Positions 1-13,200 of a DNA stretch of 64,000 bases are shown piece after piece. The first letter of the stretch is position 1; every line of letters starts with the position of its first letter. The translations under genes and the position numbers were made by a program. Source of the stretch: Blasia pusilla (lineage: Eukaryota; Marchantiophyta; Marchantiopsida; Blasiales); the NCBI GenBank assembly GCA_050084515.1, contig CM114272.1:20522001-20586000 (forward strand), in the 5' to 3' direction. Below the pieces are notes generated by a model that was not told the DNA's origin, searched no databases, and saw only the letters and a list, made by a program, of their open reading frames with translations.

Positions 1-364
1 CTCTCCTCAAACACCAAGAATTTCAAGTGATGTTCTCCTATTGCTCGGATATCATATAGAAAAATGCTAGAGAAGCATAACTAGTGGGAAAGGGCTCTCA
101 CACTCACACACCACCATGGAGAACAAAATTTTGTAATGAGAGGATGAGTGGAGGCTGGTCCCCTTCTTAATTATATAGGGTATGTTCAAGCAACCCTAAC
201 CCTAATCTTAACCATAGTCTCAAGTTAGACTAATTTTGATTAACTAACCATAGTTAAGACAATCGCGTTTAAGTGACTAACCAAGATTAAGCTTCCCTAC
301 TTCAAGTGATTACCAAATGTATCAGTTCAGGTGTCTCATAAACTTGTCTGTAACTCAATCTTTA
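1..364 (-). mobile_element. Copia 5' LTR and leader, element truncated by window edge
   Basis: Positions 55-364 match the LTRs at 53888-54197 and 58834-59142 over their whole ~310-bp length. Shared landmarks are the start (tatagaaaaatgc here, tgtagaaaac there), the middle block catggagaacaaaattttg, the block tcaattatatagggtatg that carries a TATA-like box when read on the minus strand, and the end gtaactcaatctt. Positions 43-54 (gctcggatatca) correspond to the reverse complement of a tRNA-Met-type primer-binding site, TGGTATCNGAGC. They lie directly against the LTR, which fixes the element on the minus strand with its body to the left of the window. The terminal TG has become TA. No coding sequence of this copy is visible. 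Confidence 0.85.
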
Positions 365-2389
365 ATACCAGCTACACATAAGTTTCAAACCTTCGCCTTG
401 GAACAAGTTTCAAGGGTTGAGAAAGGAGGTTATAGAGATTGTGTAGTGGTTAAGTATATATATTTTGGTGTGGAGTTCAAACTCAATAACTAATGGAGAA
501 CTAATGGCTATAGTAGCAAAATCAATGTACTTGTGGGATTGAGATATACATATAGTCAAATTGCGAAAGGATGGAACTATGGCCCTGACCAACAAAATCT
601 TCATCTCCTAAACGCCATGGTCGTTCCCACCATGCTTTATGCCTCTAAAGCTTTGGAACCCAACTCCAATGAATAGCAATAGGGACTGAGGTCCCTGGAA
701 AGCTCTTGATGCGACACAGCATCTTAGCTTTAGCTAGTGCTCACACCAACAAACAAACAAACAACACCTTAGCATTCTTTGTATCAAACATAGATGATCC
801 ATGTGCTAGGAAGGTATTCTATGCCCTCAAATATGCCCACCCTACATTAAACGCGAGACTTGTTGAACGGAAGGATCTTGAGTGAGTTCAAGTAAATCAA
901 TTGGCCATATGTCAAAGAGATTAAGAGAAAGAAGAAATAAGAAAGGAAACAAAGAGGCACTACTCCATTCCTCTTATTCGTGGATATTTGTATAGCACAA
1001 GACATTCATGTGATGATGATGAATATGATAATTATCTCTACTATTAAGCGAGGATTTCCTCATTATAGCCAAACAGTAAGAAAATGACATGTGACACCAA
1101 TAAAATCTATACTATTATGGGCAAGTGCCTTCTCATTTTGCAAACAGCCCACCTTGCAACACATGGCATTTTTTGCCATTGAGAGACATGTATTATCATG
1201 TGATATTTTAGGGTTTAAATGCGTCTGTTGTAAGGCGTCCGCCGCTAATTATTGCAACGGTTTTTTAAGAAATTCATTCAAATTTTTTTCTGAGCCAGTT
1301 ACGATCATGATGAGGATGTTCGGTTTTTTTTGAAGCCATGTATTCATTTCTGTCTGGATACAATTACGGTCGTGACAAGGGACATTCGTTGATGTAAAAG
1401 TCCTCTCCCTGGATGGCAGATCTTAGGGTTTTAGTTCTCAATGGAGTGTCAAGGTCCAATCTATTTATATGTTCTACAACTTATGAAATTCGGTCGGATA
1501 CAGTGAGCATTACAATCACATACTCATACAACTCAGATTTTGATCTATTCAATGCAACGTGTTTGCCATTGATGCTTACTGCGAAGCTTTATTCAAGTGT
1601 GTGCTTTGACAATACTCTTTAAAATGGTCTTTCACAATGTCACTCTAATCTTACATCTCTGCTTAGTGGATTGCATATACTACAATAACTAGCAGCCGCC
1701 GATTGCGGTTCAGATTATCAAGAAGCTCCCAGTTGAAGCTACCTCACGTCTCCCTGAAGCTCTAAATCAGACAATTGCTAGGTTTAACTCCAAGTGCTCC
1801 AAATCTCAAACCACCTCATGTGATCAGCTTCAGCTTCTTCGCTGCAATAACTCCAGAAAATGGCAGCTTCCGGTTGCAGATCAGGTTCAAGTGACTTCTT
1901 GTCTCGATCCGATAGTCAGTCTACGTTCAGCTCCAGATGATGATGTTTGGAGCGTCTATTCCATTGAGCTAGGCTTTTACTTTGGGAATGCCAGAGCCTG
2001 CCGCTGTCGGTGCAAGATATATACAAAATGGATGAGCTTAGTACCAAAACTAAGATAGTTCCAGCATAGACTGCAAACGCTGCCATTAACTTGCACACAA
2101 GCGCCCAGATTGCAAGTTACAAATCCAGAGAGGGAAAACTTCTAGAAACTTCAAAACTAGCAGAAATTGATGGTATTGTTTGACTGCGCCATCTAGACCT
2201 GTCTCGAGGTGAGGGGGAACACGCGAGGTAAGGGGGGAAGAGGGTTGGCCCAAGTGGCGGAGGCGCTCTAGGGCGCTGCCGCCGTTGGATGAAAATCCAA
2301 CGGCAAAGAGAAATCTGAGCCGTTAGATTTTCATTCAATGGCTGAGGAAGTGGCAGGTGCGCCCGTAGGGTTAGGGTCGGGCCCGATCG
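365..2389. other. Non-coding flank, no supportable gene
   Basis: No ORF here shows a recognisable family. Open frames are all under 90 codons and their composition looks random. A short stretch around 600-660, read on the plus strand, vaguely resembles the motif downstream of a LINE-type reverse transcriptase (VVPTMLYAS), but it is too short and interrupted to call. The sequence turns more GC-rich after about 1680. Confidence 0.5.
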
Positions 2390-2460
2390 GCTCGAGGGTA
2401 GGGACAGGTTAGGTTAGGGTTAGGGTCGGATAGGTTCCCGACTCTAACCCTAACCGAACA
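2390..2460. repeat. Telomere-like degenerate GGGTTAGGGT tract
   Basis: The tract contains repeated GGTTAGG and GTTAGGGTCGG units and ends in the complementary actctaaccctaaccg. The units are irregular and differ from the usual plant telomere repeat TTTAGGG. This is an interstitial simple repeat rather than a chromosome end, because ordinary sequence continues on both sides. Confidence 0.55.
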
Positions 2461-5400
2461 GTTTTTTTAATAAATCATAATTTACTTTTAAATTTTGAAA
2501 AGCCCCCTCTACTTTTTCTTTTTTTTCTTTTTCTCTTTTCCAATTTTATTTTATTTTCTCTCATTTCCTTTTTTCCAGTTTTTTCCCTTTTCATATCCTA
2601 CTTGATAGGTTATCGAGTTTGCCCCGACCTAACCTAAAATTATTATTTTAAAATTATAATTCCTGAAAATAAAATAATTTTCCTAATTTTTCCTTGATTT
2701 TTTTCTGGCCTTCTAAGTAGACATTTCTTTTTTCTTCTTTTTCTTAACATGATTCGTATGTCCAAAATCATATCTAACTTTAATAAAGAAAATTCTTCAT
2801 CTCTCTTACCTCACCTTACTAGTGTTTTAGTAGAACGGGGAGATTTTTTTTTATTATTATTGGGCAACATATGAAATGGCGAGTATCGCAATCGACACTC
2901 ATGTGATGGGATGTCCGTTATGGGAATTTTAATAGTCGTCACCAAACGACTATTAAGATCCGAGATATTTGACGTTTTCTTCTCCGAATTCGCTCAACTC
3001 CTCTATACGAACAATAACTTCTTTTCCTATCTGCTTCCTTGACAAGTGCTCCCGTGAGAAGCGGCAGAAGAGTTTTTTTTCATTTGATTCCATCTGCACT
3101 GGAATTTTGAATCCCCGCAGCGTCCTTGTATTTTTTCCTCCCATCACGGGCTTCGTCTCTTCGAACAAACGAAGAAAGCCCAATTTGGGGACATGAAAGA
3201 ATACATGAGGACATCCTTGAGCGGATGACGTGCCCGTGGGAGCGCGCACCGATCGACCAGCTCACACATTGCTGATGGTGATGGAGACGAAAAAGGTGAT
3301 GAGAAACGATAAAGTACCTTTCCCTCCCATGAATCCATCGCTACGTCTGAAAGCGCGTCATCAGTTGGCGCTCATAAACTTATGAATCGAAATCCAGCGG
3401 TATGAACAGGGCGGGGTTTGGTTGTTAGTTAGTCAACCGTGAGAATGGGAGTGGAACAAACTTAGGACCTGAATCGATGAAATCATGATGTTGAACTCAT
3501 AGATCTGGCAGGTGAAACTATCAAGGAGTGTAGTTTCGAGAACCGCATAGTGAAGTCTCTGTCTCATGTGTGTGAGCCTGTGAGGGTGATGAGAGTTTGT
3601 TTGTATATCCGTCATCAGACCTAGAATCGACGTGATAATGTTTAATTTGTGCTGAATAGTACTCACTGGGGATGAGGTTCTGTCCAGCATTCATTCATTC
3701 GTTCCTTCAATTGGAATTAATGAACGAACGAATGCAAGGGCGAAGGAATCCGGGAGTATTAAACGTTGGTGCTTTTGAGCGTACCCCACCTCCATGAGAT
3801 TCTATCTCATGACCCACTTTACGGTCCAGGGAACCTTTGGATCTCTGCTTTCGCAGATCTGTTCGTGTGAACCCTTCAGAAGGAACAACAGCAAGCTTTA
3901 AAGGCTGGCCTGCCCAGCTAATGTGTTGTTGTGATGGGTTGGTTCCTACTTTCATTCCTTCCTTCGCTTTGGTGACTGACTGGACGCCGATGAATCTCCC
4001 CTTCCCCCATCTGCAGTAGCTCATGCTGGCCCCGTGATAGCGCAGGATGAGATGAGCAGATGCGCTTTACGGTGTGTGTGGTAGCGGAAAACTGCCCGGG
4101 CTAAGGTAAAGCACAGGAAGGCAACTGCAGCGAACAGTGGTGCGATGGGAGGCCAAAGCGAGCAACGCAGAAGCATCACGAAAGGAAAGGGAATGGGGCA
4201 TTGATCACGCCACTGCACCGCACCGCACTACGGGGGTATTGATTGCAATTTTCTAAGGTTTCCAGTTGACTCTGTAGTTGGAGCAGGTGAAATCGACTTT
4301 CAATCAACAACTACTCGGGCCCAGGGTGCGCTTGTGTCAGCTGAAGCTTATGCAGCCTCTAATCAGACCTGATATTTTGGCACCATCACTTATTTGGATG
4401 GGCACACTTCCTGGGGACCTTGCATTCGTTCCTAGTTCTAAGTGCAAGCTTCCGCGCACCGCCTCCAAGACCTGAGCGAGTCAGAGGGACGGTGTGCGGC
4501 ACATTCAAAAATCCTCTGCCCCAAGTGGAGTTTAGGCATTTGGATTTATTCATAGAGGAAGATGTCACCAATGCGCTCGATACGGTGTCCAGAGAGAATT
4601 CGCAAGTCCGGTAAGTTGCTAGACGGATTTGAGACAGCTTTCCCGTGGTCAGATTCCCCTCAACCTTTTCAGGCGGGCAATCATAGTGACTCTGGAGCTT
4701 CTCTTCTCGAGCCTCTGTTTCATTCCCTCCCGCTGCTGTCGAAAGTGGGGACACCGAAGTAGTAGTGTGTAGAGATACAGTACTACTGTTAACTACAGTG
4801 CGTATCGAGAGCGCATGCTCTGCTCTATGAAGCGGTACTCGCCACTTTCGGGGTCGGAGGATCCCCCCAGGATGAGATGGCATGTGCTGTTACTGCTCAT
4901 GATCATCTACGCCTTCCGCTCCGTGGGGGTAACTCTAAAGATTCACTGCACTCAAGTGACTCTGGAATCCCCTTCGGGCATGCTGCCCAATGATCGAACG
5001 TTCCAACTGACAGCAGCCTAGCGCCCTTGGGCCGCAGAAGAGAATGTTGACCACTACTCCATCGCGGCTGCAAGCGAACAACGCCACCAGCATTTGCTCA
5101 GAGCCACTTTTGCGATGCGGGATTGATACCGGAGATTTGGAGCCATGCGTTGCTCCACACGCAATCATCACTACCTGACTAGAAGCTGCCATCTTTCAGC
5201 ATCAGCAGAGAAGTTACTGGCACTCTAGAGCTCGATATAAAATTGCTCTCCTATCGTTGCTAAGTCGAGAACGACCTGTCCGTCTTCACTAGCTTCACAG
5301 GGAATTAAATGTAGAAAGGGCATTCGACGTCGCCGACTACAACCTCTGTGCGCCACAGCTACGCATTTGTATTCATCCTCAAAGCTGCGAAGTGTTTTGC

Positions 5401-8400
5401 GAGCATGTGTTAGCTTTTCACCCGTCCTTGGCCTAACTATTGGATAATAGTCACTGCAAAACTCCAAATTTAAACCACCCAGGCGACGTAGGCACGACGA
5501 AACTGTCGACGAATGCTGGAACTCTTTTTCACAGCAAACAGGTAGCCTGACCGATCTGCTCACCGAGTACTCCAAATCTCACTATCGTCACACATAGTGC
5601 GCGATCAGTAGTCGCCGTGGTCGGCTACGGAAGGATAATAAATTGAACCCGTGAATTACGGATTGAGAAGTGTTCGAAAGCGGCGTTGAGGGAAAGTCTT
5701 CGAAAATTGGCTCATCAATCAGTATCCTGTGGGAAAGGCGATTTAAATCTAGCAGCTCGGATATCGCTAGTAGTCTTGGATCCTCAGGAACGTCACTAGG
5801 TAGTAATTACGAGTAGATGGCAGATGCTAGACATCGATCTACCGGAGCTACCTGATCTGCAAATGAAAACTGTTCAACGCACTCCCCCGAGATCCATGAG
5901 CTGACGTTGAAGCTGAGCATAATTGTGTCGCAATGCATTCAATCTCCAGACAGCTCTAGCAAACCGCATGCACCGTTCCGAGATTCTTGGCAAGTGGCCC
6001 GCGGAGAACGTCTACACAGCATCCGCCCAGAGGTCTCGCATTCCAATGCTCCGTTTCTTAGAGAAACGACTGACCAACTTTTTTTCGCTTTCTGGACTTT
6101 CCAACTTCAAGAAACTCAGATACCAGCCCACCTAAACTTAGACCTCAGCGCACCAACTTAGAACTGAACCGGGATCAGCGGGGCTCCTGATTGTGACCTC
6201 GGTACGAAACTTTTTGCTTATGTCCGTCTCAAGCAAGGTAGAAAACTGCTCAGACGGTGGGACAAACGTTTTGGACACTGACCAGTGTGGACGTTACCGT
6301 GCCTGACTTCCAGCGGAAATCTTGTCATAGTGCACTAGACGCCTGGATATCGAGCATCCATGAAGGAAACTTTGATGTTAGAACGGATAACATGCAACTT
6401 AGTATCGATCCAAAGCATGGCGATACGGCACGTTCAACCGTGGAAAAAAAATGCTCGTGAGCGAGTTCTTCTGTCCGAGTGTATTCTTAAGTCTTATTTG
6501 AATCAACAAATAACAAACGGTCCTGTCAGCAATGACTTATTAAATGACTGATCGGGCTGCCGATTAAATGAAAGAATTCCAACCTTGCCTCAGTTTCCTC
6601 GGGTGAGAACTCTAAGTTCAGAGTAGAAGAAAACCTCCAGAATAGAGCATAAATAATCCAAATTAGTTCATGGTTCCCGTGGAGAAATTAACAGAGTTCA
6701 TCAATCCCGAGCTGATTGATCTCAACTGTCTTAGGACCATCTTGCACACTTTCCCGGGATAACCAGTCTGATAATTGATCACTGTAGGACTGAAGAGACT
6801 GTTTGAGACTGTTTTTCAGACAAGCACAATATCTCTATGGCAAGTGACTTGGTTACTAGTCGTGTGCGTGCACCTACAAAAGTCGACAATCTTGCTGAGC
6901 GAGGGATGAGTACTGTGGCTTGCGAGGTAGGTCTGAAGCCCTGAGCGGATAGATCTAACGAAGAAAGCTCTGACGATCAGACGTCTCTTCATCTCTCCAG
7001 ATTCGCAGGAGAACAAGGCAGAATGATTACTACCACACTATTATTAGTTCGTGGACATTGCACCTAGTAACTTTAAAATTGGTAGGATCTTATAAGGAGG
7101 TCGTTTATTTTGCGGTCATCTACCTTTCCAAACTTGCGTATGTGTCGCCGAAGATTATGAATTTCGAACATGGTTCAAGGGCCCCTGACCTTCGGGGACA
7201 TGTGAAGCCATGGATGGAATTCGCAACAGTCAAAAGGGTTCGGATAGGATGTTAAGGCGCCGATGCGTAAAGCAAAAAGAGATGGGAATTCGAAATATCA
7301 AGGCACACAACTGGACCGGCGTGATGCACTCCTGTTGTTTGTTCCGGCCATAGCGGTTGAGGTAATGTGTGCGTGTGTGCATCCATCCCCGTAATCATCA
7401 ATCGCGCGCACCCCATGGCGTGGCGACTATCTAATCGAAGAAAGCTGGAAAGAAAGGGCAGGCACACGTGCATGATTTGTTCTATGGAATCAATGCGGGT
7501 GGGACCGCGGGCGGCTCGCTTAGTGCGCCGGAGATTAAAAAGGACAGATCCACCGCCTCATCTTAGGAGAAATAGTCCGGAGATGCTAACCTGTGCGGTG
7601 GGCATTCCCTGCACTTCAGCATATGCCACCGATTCCACGGTGTTTCGCAATCGCCTCACTTCCCTATCTTTCCATGCCTTTCCCTGAGTCCACTCCTCCT
7701 TCTCCTCCTTCCACTGCGGCGCTCCGTCTATCACTGGATTCTCTGCAAATCCCACATGGTAAACGAAGCTAATATTTTTCGATTAGGGCCGGAGAGGGAT
7801 CACTTACTTGCGACTTGCAGCGACCTTGCGAGTCCTCACCAGCCGCAAATCGTCACCTACAGTAGTATTTCCCGCTAAAGGTAGAAAGTTCGCCATCTCC
7901 ACGAGGTCAGCACATGGATCTGCGCCTCCTAAGTTCCCAAGGTAGCTTTCATTGATCACTAGCCTTGTCGGCGAAGTACCAGCAAACAACACCAGACGCG
8001 GCCAGACCAGCGCCGACCGGAAGGATTAGAGTGGCGTAGAGGAGTAGATTCTCTTACTCCTCTAACGTTTTCCGTCTCTCGCTTACTTGGTAGAAGATGA
8101 TTGACAAATCCATTCCGCCATCGCCGCACCCCAAAAGTCAAGACGTGCAGACATACCACACCAAACAAATCAACTGCAGTGCCCACCTCACTAGGGTACA
8201 ATCAAGTACAACTGCCCGGCCCGACCCGGCCCATCTACCGTTGCTTCTCATCGCCGAAGAGTCCGCGAGGTCTTGTCCGACAGGGTGACAGGCGGCCCCA
8301 TTATCGGCGCCGGCGTTAGTGGACGGGTCACGGGTCATAATCCGATTCAATAGATTCAGCAATTTGATTTGACAATACGGAGTAAACAAGTGGACTACGA

Positions 8401-8702
8401 GAGGCAATCGGTGCAGATAGGCGAATATTCAGTAGTAGGAGACCCGTGCACAGGACGAGTTTTTTCTTAAATTACCCTATTCCTCCCACCAAAGATGGGA
8501 AGGACCTCGTCTAGATCATCGCCTATTCACTAACACTGTAAATCAATCTATCTAATGAAACGAATGATCTGGCCTTGTAATAGATCGCCGAAGTTTCTCG
8601 GAAGCTGAAATTGGGGACCGGTGGGCATCAGTAGATTTCACGGCCTACCTCCCCGCACGCCACCCCTCCCCCTCCCCCCGCGCTTTCATGTCCCGCATTA
8701 CC
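2461..8702. other. Long intergenic region upstream of the expansin gene
   Basis: No ORF could be assigned to a family. The longest open frame (4386-4883, minus, 165 codons) lacks a domain, repeat or signal peptide and lies in GC-richer DNA where chance ORFs are expected. From about 2461 to 2830 the DNA is poly-T/AT-rich; from about 3000 to 8700 composition is more balanced. Small inverted repeats occur at 3688-3735 (cattcgttc / gaacgaacgaatg) and 8037-8064 (TAGAGGAGTA / TACTCCTCTA, loop of eight). The distal part presumably includes the expansin promoter. Confidence 0.5.
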
Positions 8703-8709
8703 TATAAAA
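8703..8709 (+). promoter_or_regulatory. Putative TATA box of the expansin gene
   Basis: TATAAAA lies in a C-rich context about 360 bp before the expansin start codon. Transcription would begin near 8735, giving a 5' leader of roughly 330 nt. The leader may contain an intron: a possible donor is ag|gtacattcc near 8850, and a possible acceptor is tgcgcag just before 9052. This is inferred from sequence only. Confidence 0.5.
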
Positions 8710-8736
8710 TCCCCTCCCGGCCATTCAATTCATCAC

Positions 8737-8760
8737 CTGTCTGTCTGTCTGTCTGTCTGT
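8737..8760 (+). repeat. (CTGT)6 microsatellite in expansin 5' leader
   Basis: Six perfect CTGT units lie about 30 bp downstream of the TATA box, at or just after the predicted transcription start. This is a pyrimidine-rich leader tract likely to vary in length. Confidence 0.85.
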
Positions 8761-9062
8761 CACTCAAGGGATCCACTTCAGCCCTCCTGAAGATTATTCA
8801 GCGCGAATAAACACAACCTTATCAGTACCCCGCTGCATTTGTGGGAGAGAGGTACATTCCTCTGTCGCTTCGAGCTTCTTTGCGATGGGAGGACAGCTAG
8901 AATCGCCAGTACAACTCTTCCTTGTTCACTGATTTAAGGAACTAGAACACCTTGTGACCGTTATACCCACTTGTTCGCAGTCCTCCCTTCATCGATATAC
9001 AGCCTGCAAGTAATGACAGTTTCAATCTGTTGTGCATGTATTTCTGCGCAGATTTGGGAGAG

Positions 9063-10298
9063 ATGGCTGGCTTCAAATCCACCGAGACACTGCCGATTCT
9101 AGTGTGCGCCTCATTGCTCCTGTGCTATCAGGTGGGGCTTGTGAAAGCAATGGCTGCTTGGGCTGTCACGGACTGGGCCGAAGCGCATGCAACATTTTAC
9201 GGGGGACAGGACGCTTCTGGCACAATGGGTAACTACCTCAGCACACATTTTCCTTCCCTGAACATGTACATTCAATAGTGATGCTAGCTCACTATTGAGT
9301 GTCATGCACAATGTACAAGCCATTGCAGCTAGACACCAATCGTGAAGATTATGCACTACTAGTGCATTGTATAATTTTCAGGCTCTTGAAAGCCTCCATG
9401 CTCGTGATAAATTAGGATATTTATGGCGAGATTTGCAAGAATTCGTCGGCTGTGTAATTGAATTCGTCCGCTTCTCATGCGCTGATGAGTCAACGTTCAT
9501 TCTTTCAGGTGGAGCCTGCGGGTATGGAAATCTTTACTCCCTCGGATATGGAACTTCTTCCACTGCCCTGAGTAATGCACTTTTCAATAACGGACTCAGC
9601 TGCGGAGCTTGCTTCGAGATCCAATGCGAACTGGAGGGAAGTAAATGGTGCTATCCCGGCCAGAGTATCACTGTCACAGCTACAAACGCTTGCCCTCCAG
9701 GTTCCGAGGGAGGCTGGTGCGACCCTCCGAGAGCCCACTTCGATTTGTCCTTCCCCATGTTCCAGAAGCTTGCGCAACCAGTTGCCGGAGTCATTCCAGT
9801 GAGATACAAACGGTACGCACCTTCTCCCGTGTGTCTCCACAATTTTCTGAACTCGTTTGCTTTCTCTCTCTCAAGCCTGGACATATTTGTATCATTGGAA
9901 CGGGGAAATTAATGTCTTGTTCGAAACCGTCGAGCCTAGAAGTCGATGATTTTTACTCACGACGGAAAGTTTTGCGTCCTGGGGAGTGCAGAGTTTCGTG
10001 CTCGAGGACTGGAGGAGTGCGGTTCACAATGCACGGAAACCCATGGTTCGACTACGTTCTGGTGCACAATGTAGGCGGAATGGGCGACGTCGCTTCGCTC
10101 GCCATCAGAGGGTCCAATACTGACTGGTTTTACATGAGCCAGAACTGGGGTCAGTTTTGGTCCGCCAGCGCGAACCTCGTCGGTCAAGCACTCTCCTTCA
10201 GGGCTACTCTCGGCGACGGGAGGACTTTGGAATTCTGGAACGTCGCAGACAGCAACTGGAAGTTTGATCAAACCTTCGAATCCGACTACAACTTCTAG
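9063..10298 (+). CDS. EXPA: Alpha-expansin (EXPA), three exons, secreted wall-loosening protein
   Basis: The exons are 9063-9228, 9509-9812 and 9992-10298. Spliced, they give 777 nt and 258 residues, normal for EXPA. Introns (280 and 179 bp) are GT-AG and fall after GTMG and inside YKR, both conserved EXPA intron positions. Residues 1-30 form a signal peptide. Residues about 56-156 are the GH45-like barrel with [15 protein letters not shown], an eight-Cys pattern and the HFD motif (132-134). Residues about 167-250 are the CBM63-like domain with [14 protein letters not shown] and the aromatic surface. Expansins loosen cellulose-xyloglucan contacts non-enzymatically in the wall. The start at 9063 (gagATGG) is preferred over the in-frame ATG at 9030, which would put a charged segment before the signal peptide. 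The alpha-insertion ([12 protein letters not shown]) is shorter than in typical flowering-plant EXPAs, and the C-terminus is FESDYNF rather than FxGxQF. Confidence 0.95.
9266..9317. repeat. Inverted repeat in expansin intron 1
   Basis: TCAATAGTGA (9272-9281) and TCACTATTGA (9289-9298) form a perfect 10-bp stem with a 7-nt loop. The outer arms tgtacatt and aatgtaca extend the structure with a bulge. It lies just inside intron 1. It may be a small hairpin or the remnant of a foldback element. Confidence 0.7.
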
Positions 10299-13200
10299 CA
10301 CTGCGACTTCACGCATCTCTATAGACGATTATTAGTTATCTCCTTCTATGTCTCTCATCAGCGCCCGAAGCTCGCGATCTTTAGCGCAAGTTCATGATTT
10401 CTGTAGTATAATTTGAGGGCTCACTCAGATCAAGGAGGAGATTATTTTACGATCGAGAGAAAGCCTAGTTAGGAACATAAGCAATTGATTTGATTGTCAC
10501 CGAGGCTGAATGGGCTTCAACTCCTGATTGATCCCCCATTGAAACCCGAGGCCGAATGTAGCTACGGAGCTGAGGTGCTTGCCGTAAAGAAGAGCCACCC
10601 GCTCCTGCGAAGGCTGAGGCCAAGGTCAAAGGCTGCTAACGCTGGCCGATTTTCCTCTGCGGAAAGAGGTGAATGTTTGGGCCTAACGGCCGCCCGCCGC
10701 GGAATACAGTGCTCTAAGTTATTCATAGATTTGGCCCTGCCCCCAACTTCTCGAACTCTAAATGAAATGTGTATATACACAAAAAGATCACTGTTTGTTT
10801 TAATACACTTGAACCGACTTGGCTGCCTAGCAAAGTCGCAAAGGTTTCAAGTGAGGATCATGCAAAGTAGCATCTGTCGTCTCTTCATCATAAACGAAAA
10901 ATACAATGGCTAGTTTCTCTCAACATACACTATTATTACAATAGTTAGTTTCTCAACAATAAATATCGATCTTTTATGACCCATACAGCGTCTATGCGTA
11001 GTAACCTCTAATAATATTTTCCTGCATGGATTTCACCCTACTTGTGTAAGGGCACCTGGCTTTCTTTTGCATGGTGTGAGTCATACTATGTTTGTTTGAA
11101 GTGCTTAGTTCTCCATCTTGTATTCCTAGCTTTGGTGTCTTCATCATACACGGAGACACACTAATTGCAGTCCTTCATGAATTAATGAAAAAACTTTTCG
11201 GTGGTATCCCACTATCTCCCATCTTCATGGGGAGTCTTCCCAAGTTCCCATTCTCGACTCTTCTTCTCTAGTGGATGTCTGCTAGTGTACCCTCCAAAAC
11301 TGGCTGGCAAAGGATTACGTTGTGGCGTACCATCAATCATCCACGTCACTGTCGAAACAATCATTCGGAATTCTCACGTCTCCCGTGTTTTGGTCATTAA
11401 TCTTACGAGTCGAGATCCTCGTGATGCCGAGCGAATCACGGACGGAGGGAGGACGGAGCTATAATTTCCCGTTCGTACCTCTTAGCCAATCGAGACATCT
11501 TCCTACTCGTGGAGCCCAACTCTCGGCCATTCAGCGTGACTTTCACCGGTACTACCGAAGATCCTGTACAAAGTACGACCAATGTGCCCTCACCACGTGT
11601 ACCTCCTCTGTCTACATCACCGCGGGGAAGACAAACCTCCGTTTCATGAAAAGCCCTATCTTGTAACGATCGCCTCATGCCGCCGCGCCCGCGCCCCCCT
11701 TCCCCCAACTCCACCCATGCGCTCACGCAAAACCCCGTGAACGCGTGTGTAAGATGATAGTGCACTAGCGTCTCGCGGTTGCGAGTGGGAACAGGTGAAA
11801 TCCGACAAGGGTCGTCCGCCTCTCCCATGCGCGAGTCGTTGGACTGCATGGACCAATGCTGTAGCTGGTGCGTGCGTGCCAATGAAATCCCGCTGGTAAG
11901 GAAACTGTGGGACTTTTGGCGATTAGTTCGCGGGATGACCTACGCTGACGAGTATCATGGAAGAAACTTAGCTTTGGAAGTGCCAACCGTCTGCGGTGGA
12001 CTCTTGTTGTCAACTCGCGGGGAGAAAGAGAGAACAAACAGTTTTGCACGGGATGAGATCGGAACAGTAACATCACTCTCGTAGAATAAATAATTACTAT
12101 TTCTTCACTTTCTTTTCAACAATCCTGGCCTCCTCTTCAACCGCTGTTGCGTTGCAATCACAAATCTAGATGGGCAGTTCTTTGACACTCAGGTCAAAAC
12201 TCCACGTGAGGAATGACACTCATACGTCGCCAGTTTCTTAGGTCATCGGGACTTTTTGAATGTCAAGTTACCTGTGCAGACGTCTTTTCATAACTCCGTC
12301 TCATATGTAATACTATAAATATTTTATATTGAAAGAAATCTGGAAATTTTCGTCCGTCTGCCATTTCAAATCGCACCCACTTTCATCCATGTCAATCTTG
12401 AATTTTGACCGTCCCTTATCACCCCTATGTCTTTCCGAACGTCACTTCTGAACAGAGCGCCGTTTGCGCGGTCTATTTTCGGCGACTCTGTTCGCTCACC
12501 GCCATTGGATCCTTAGCGTGACTGTCCAGATTCCGTAGCCGATGTAGTTCACCAGCTTACGCAGTTTACAGTTCACTGTCGAAGGAATACTGTAGCTTAG
12601 GGAGCGGCGCCCGCACGTGGTTCTCCTGCTTCTAATTTCTTCTCCGGATTAGAAATTAGAACGCCTTCAGTTACGCAGTTTAGCCCTTATTAAGCCCACA
12701 GGAAGCCGGGTTCTATAGTAACTGCAGTTTACGGAGTAGTGACTCCACGTGGTTGGTTCTAGGACGTCCGGACGAATGGAATCGGAGGAGTTCAGCACTA
12801 GTACAAGTTACAGTTCACCTTTTCAACGATTGCGAGAAATTTACTACGAATATGAAGAAAATCACACGTTGATCAGATTTAAGTACACGATTATTCAAAA
12901 TTGTTTTTTAACGTATCCTGATGTCGAGACTTTTCTCGGTTTTCCCATATTTTTCAAGAGGAACTCTATTTACTTTTATTTCAACACTTTTTCTTCGAAT
13001 CATTGAAATGACTCATTTTATATTGGAACGAAGATTCTCACAAGTCCTAGCTCAATAAATGGAAAAAAATAATCTTTCATCTATATTTATATTGAATTCT
13101 TATAAATTTCTGAGAAAATTCATTGGATGGAAAATATCCCTTTAGAAAATGACGTTCACATGATTCAACAACTCGAAAAACTTTAAATATTCTAAATATT

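Noticed and set aside
590-700. Possible LINE reverse-transcriptase tail (VVPTMLYAS-like)
   Set aside because: Only about 20 residues are similar, the frame is interrupted, and no endonuclease, catalytic motif or poly-A tail is present.
2390-2460. Telomere
   Set aside because: The units are irregular, few and internal; normal sequence continues on both sides.
4386-4883. 165-codon minus-strand ORF
   Set aside because: It overlaps other random frames and shows no domain, signal peptide, repeat or splice context.
9030-9062. Upstream in-frame ATG for the expansin
   Set aside because: It would add an N-terminal segment before the signal peptide, and a likely acceptor (tgcgcag) lies between the two ATGs.
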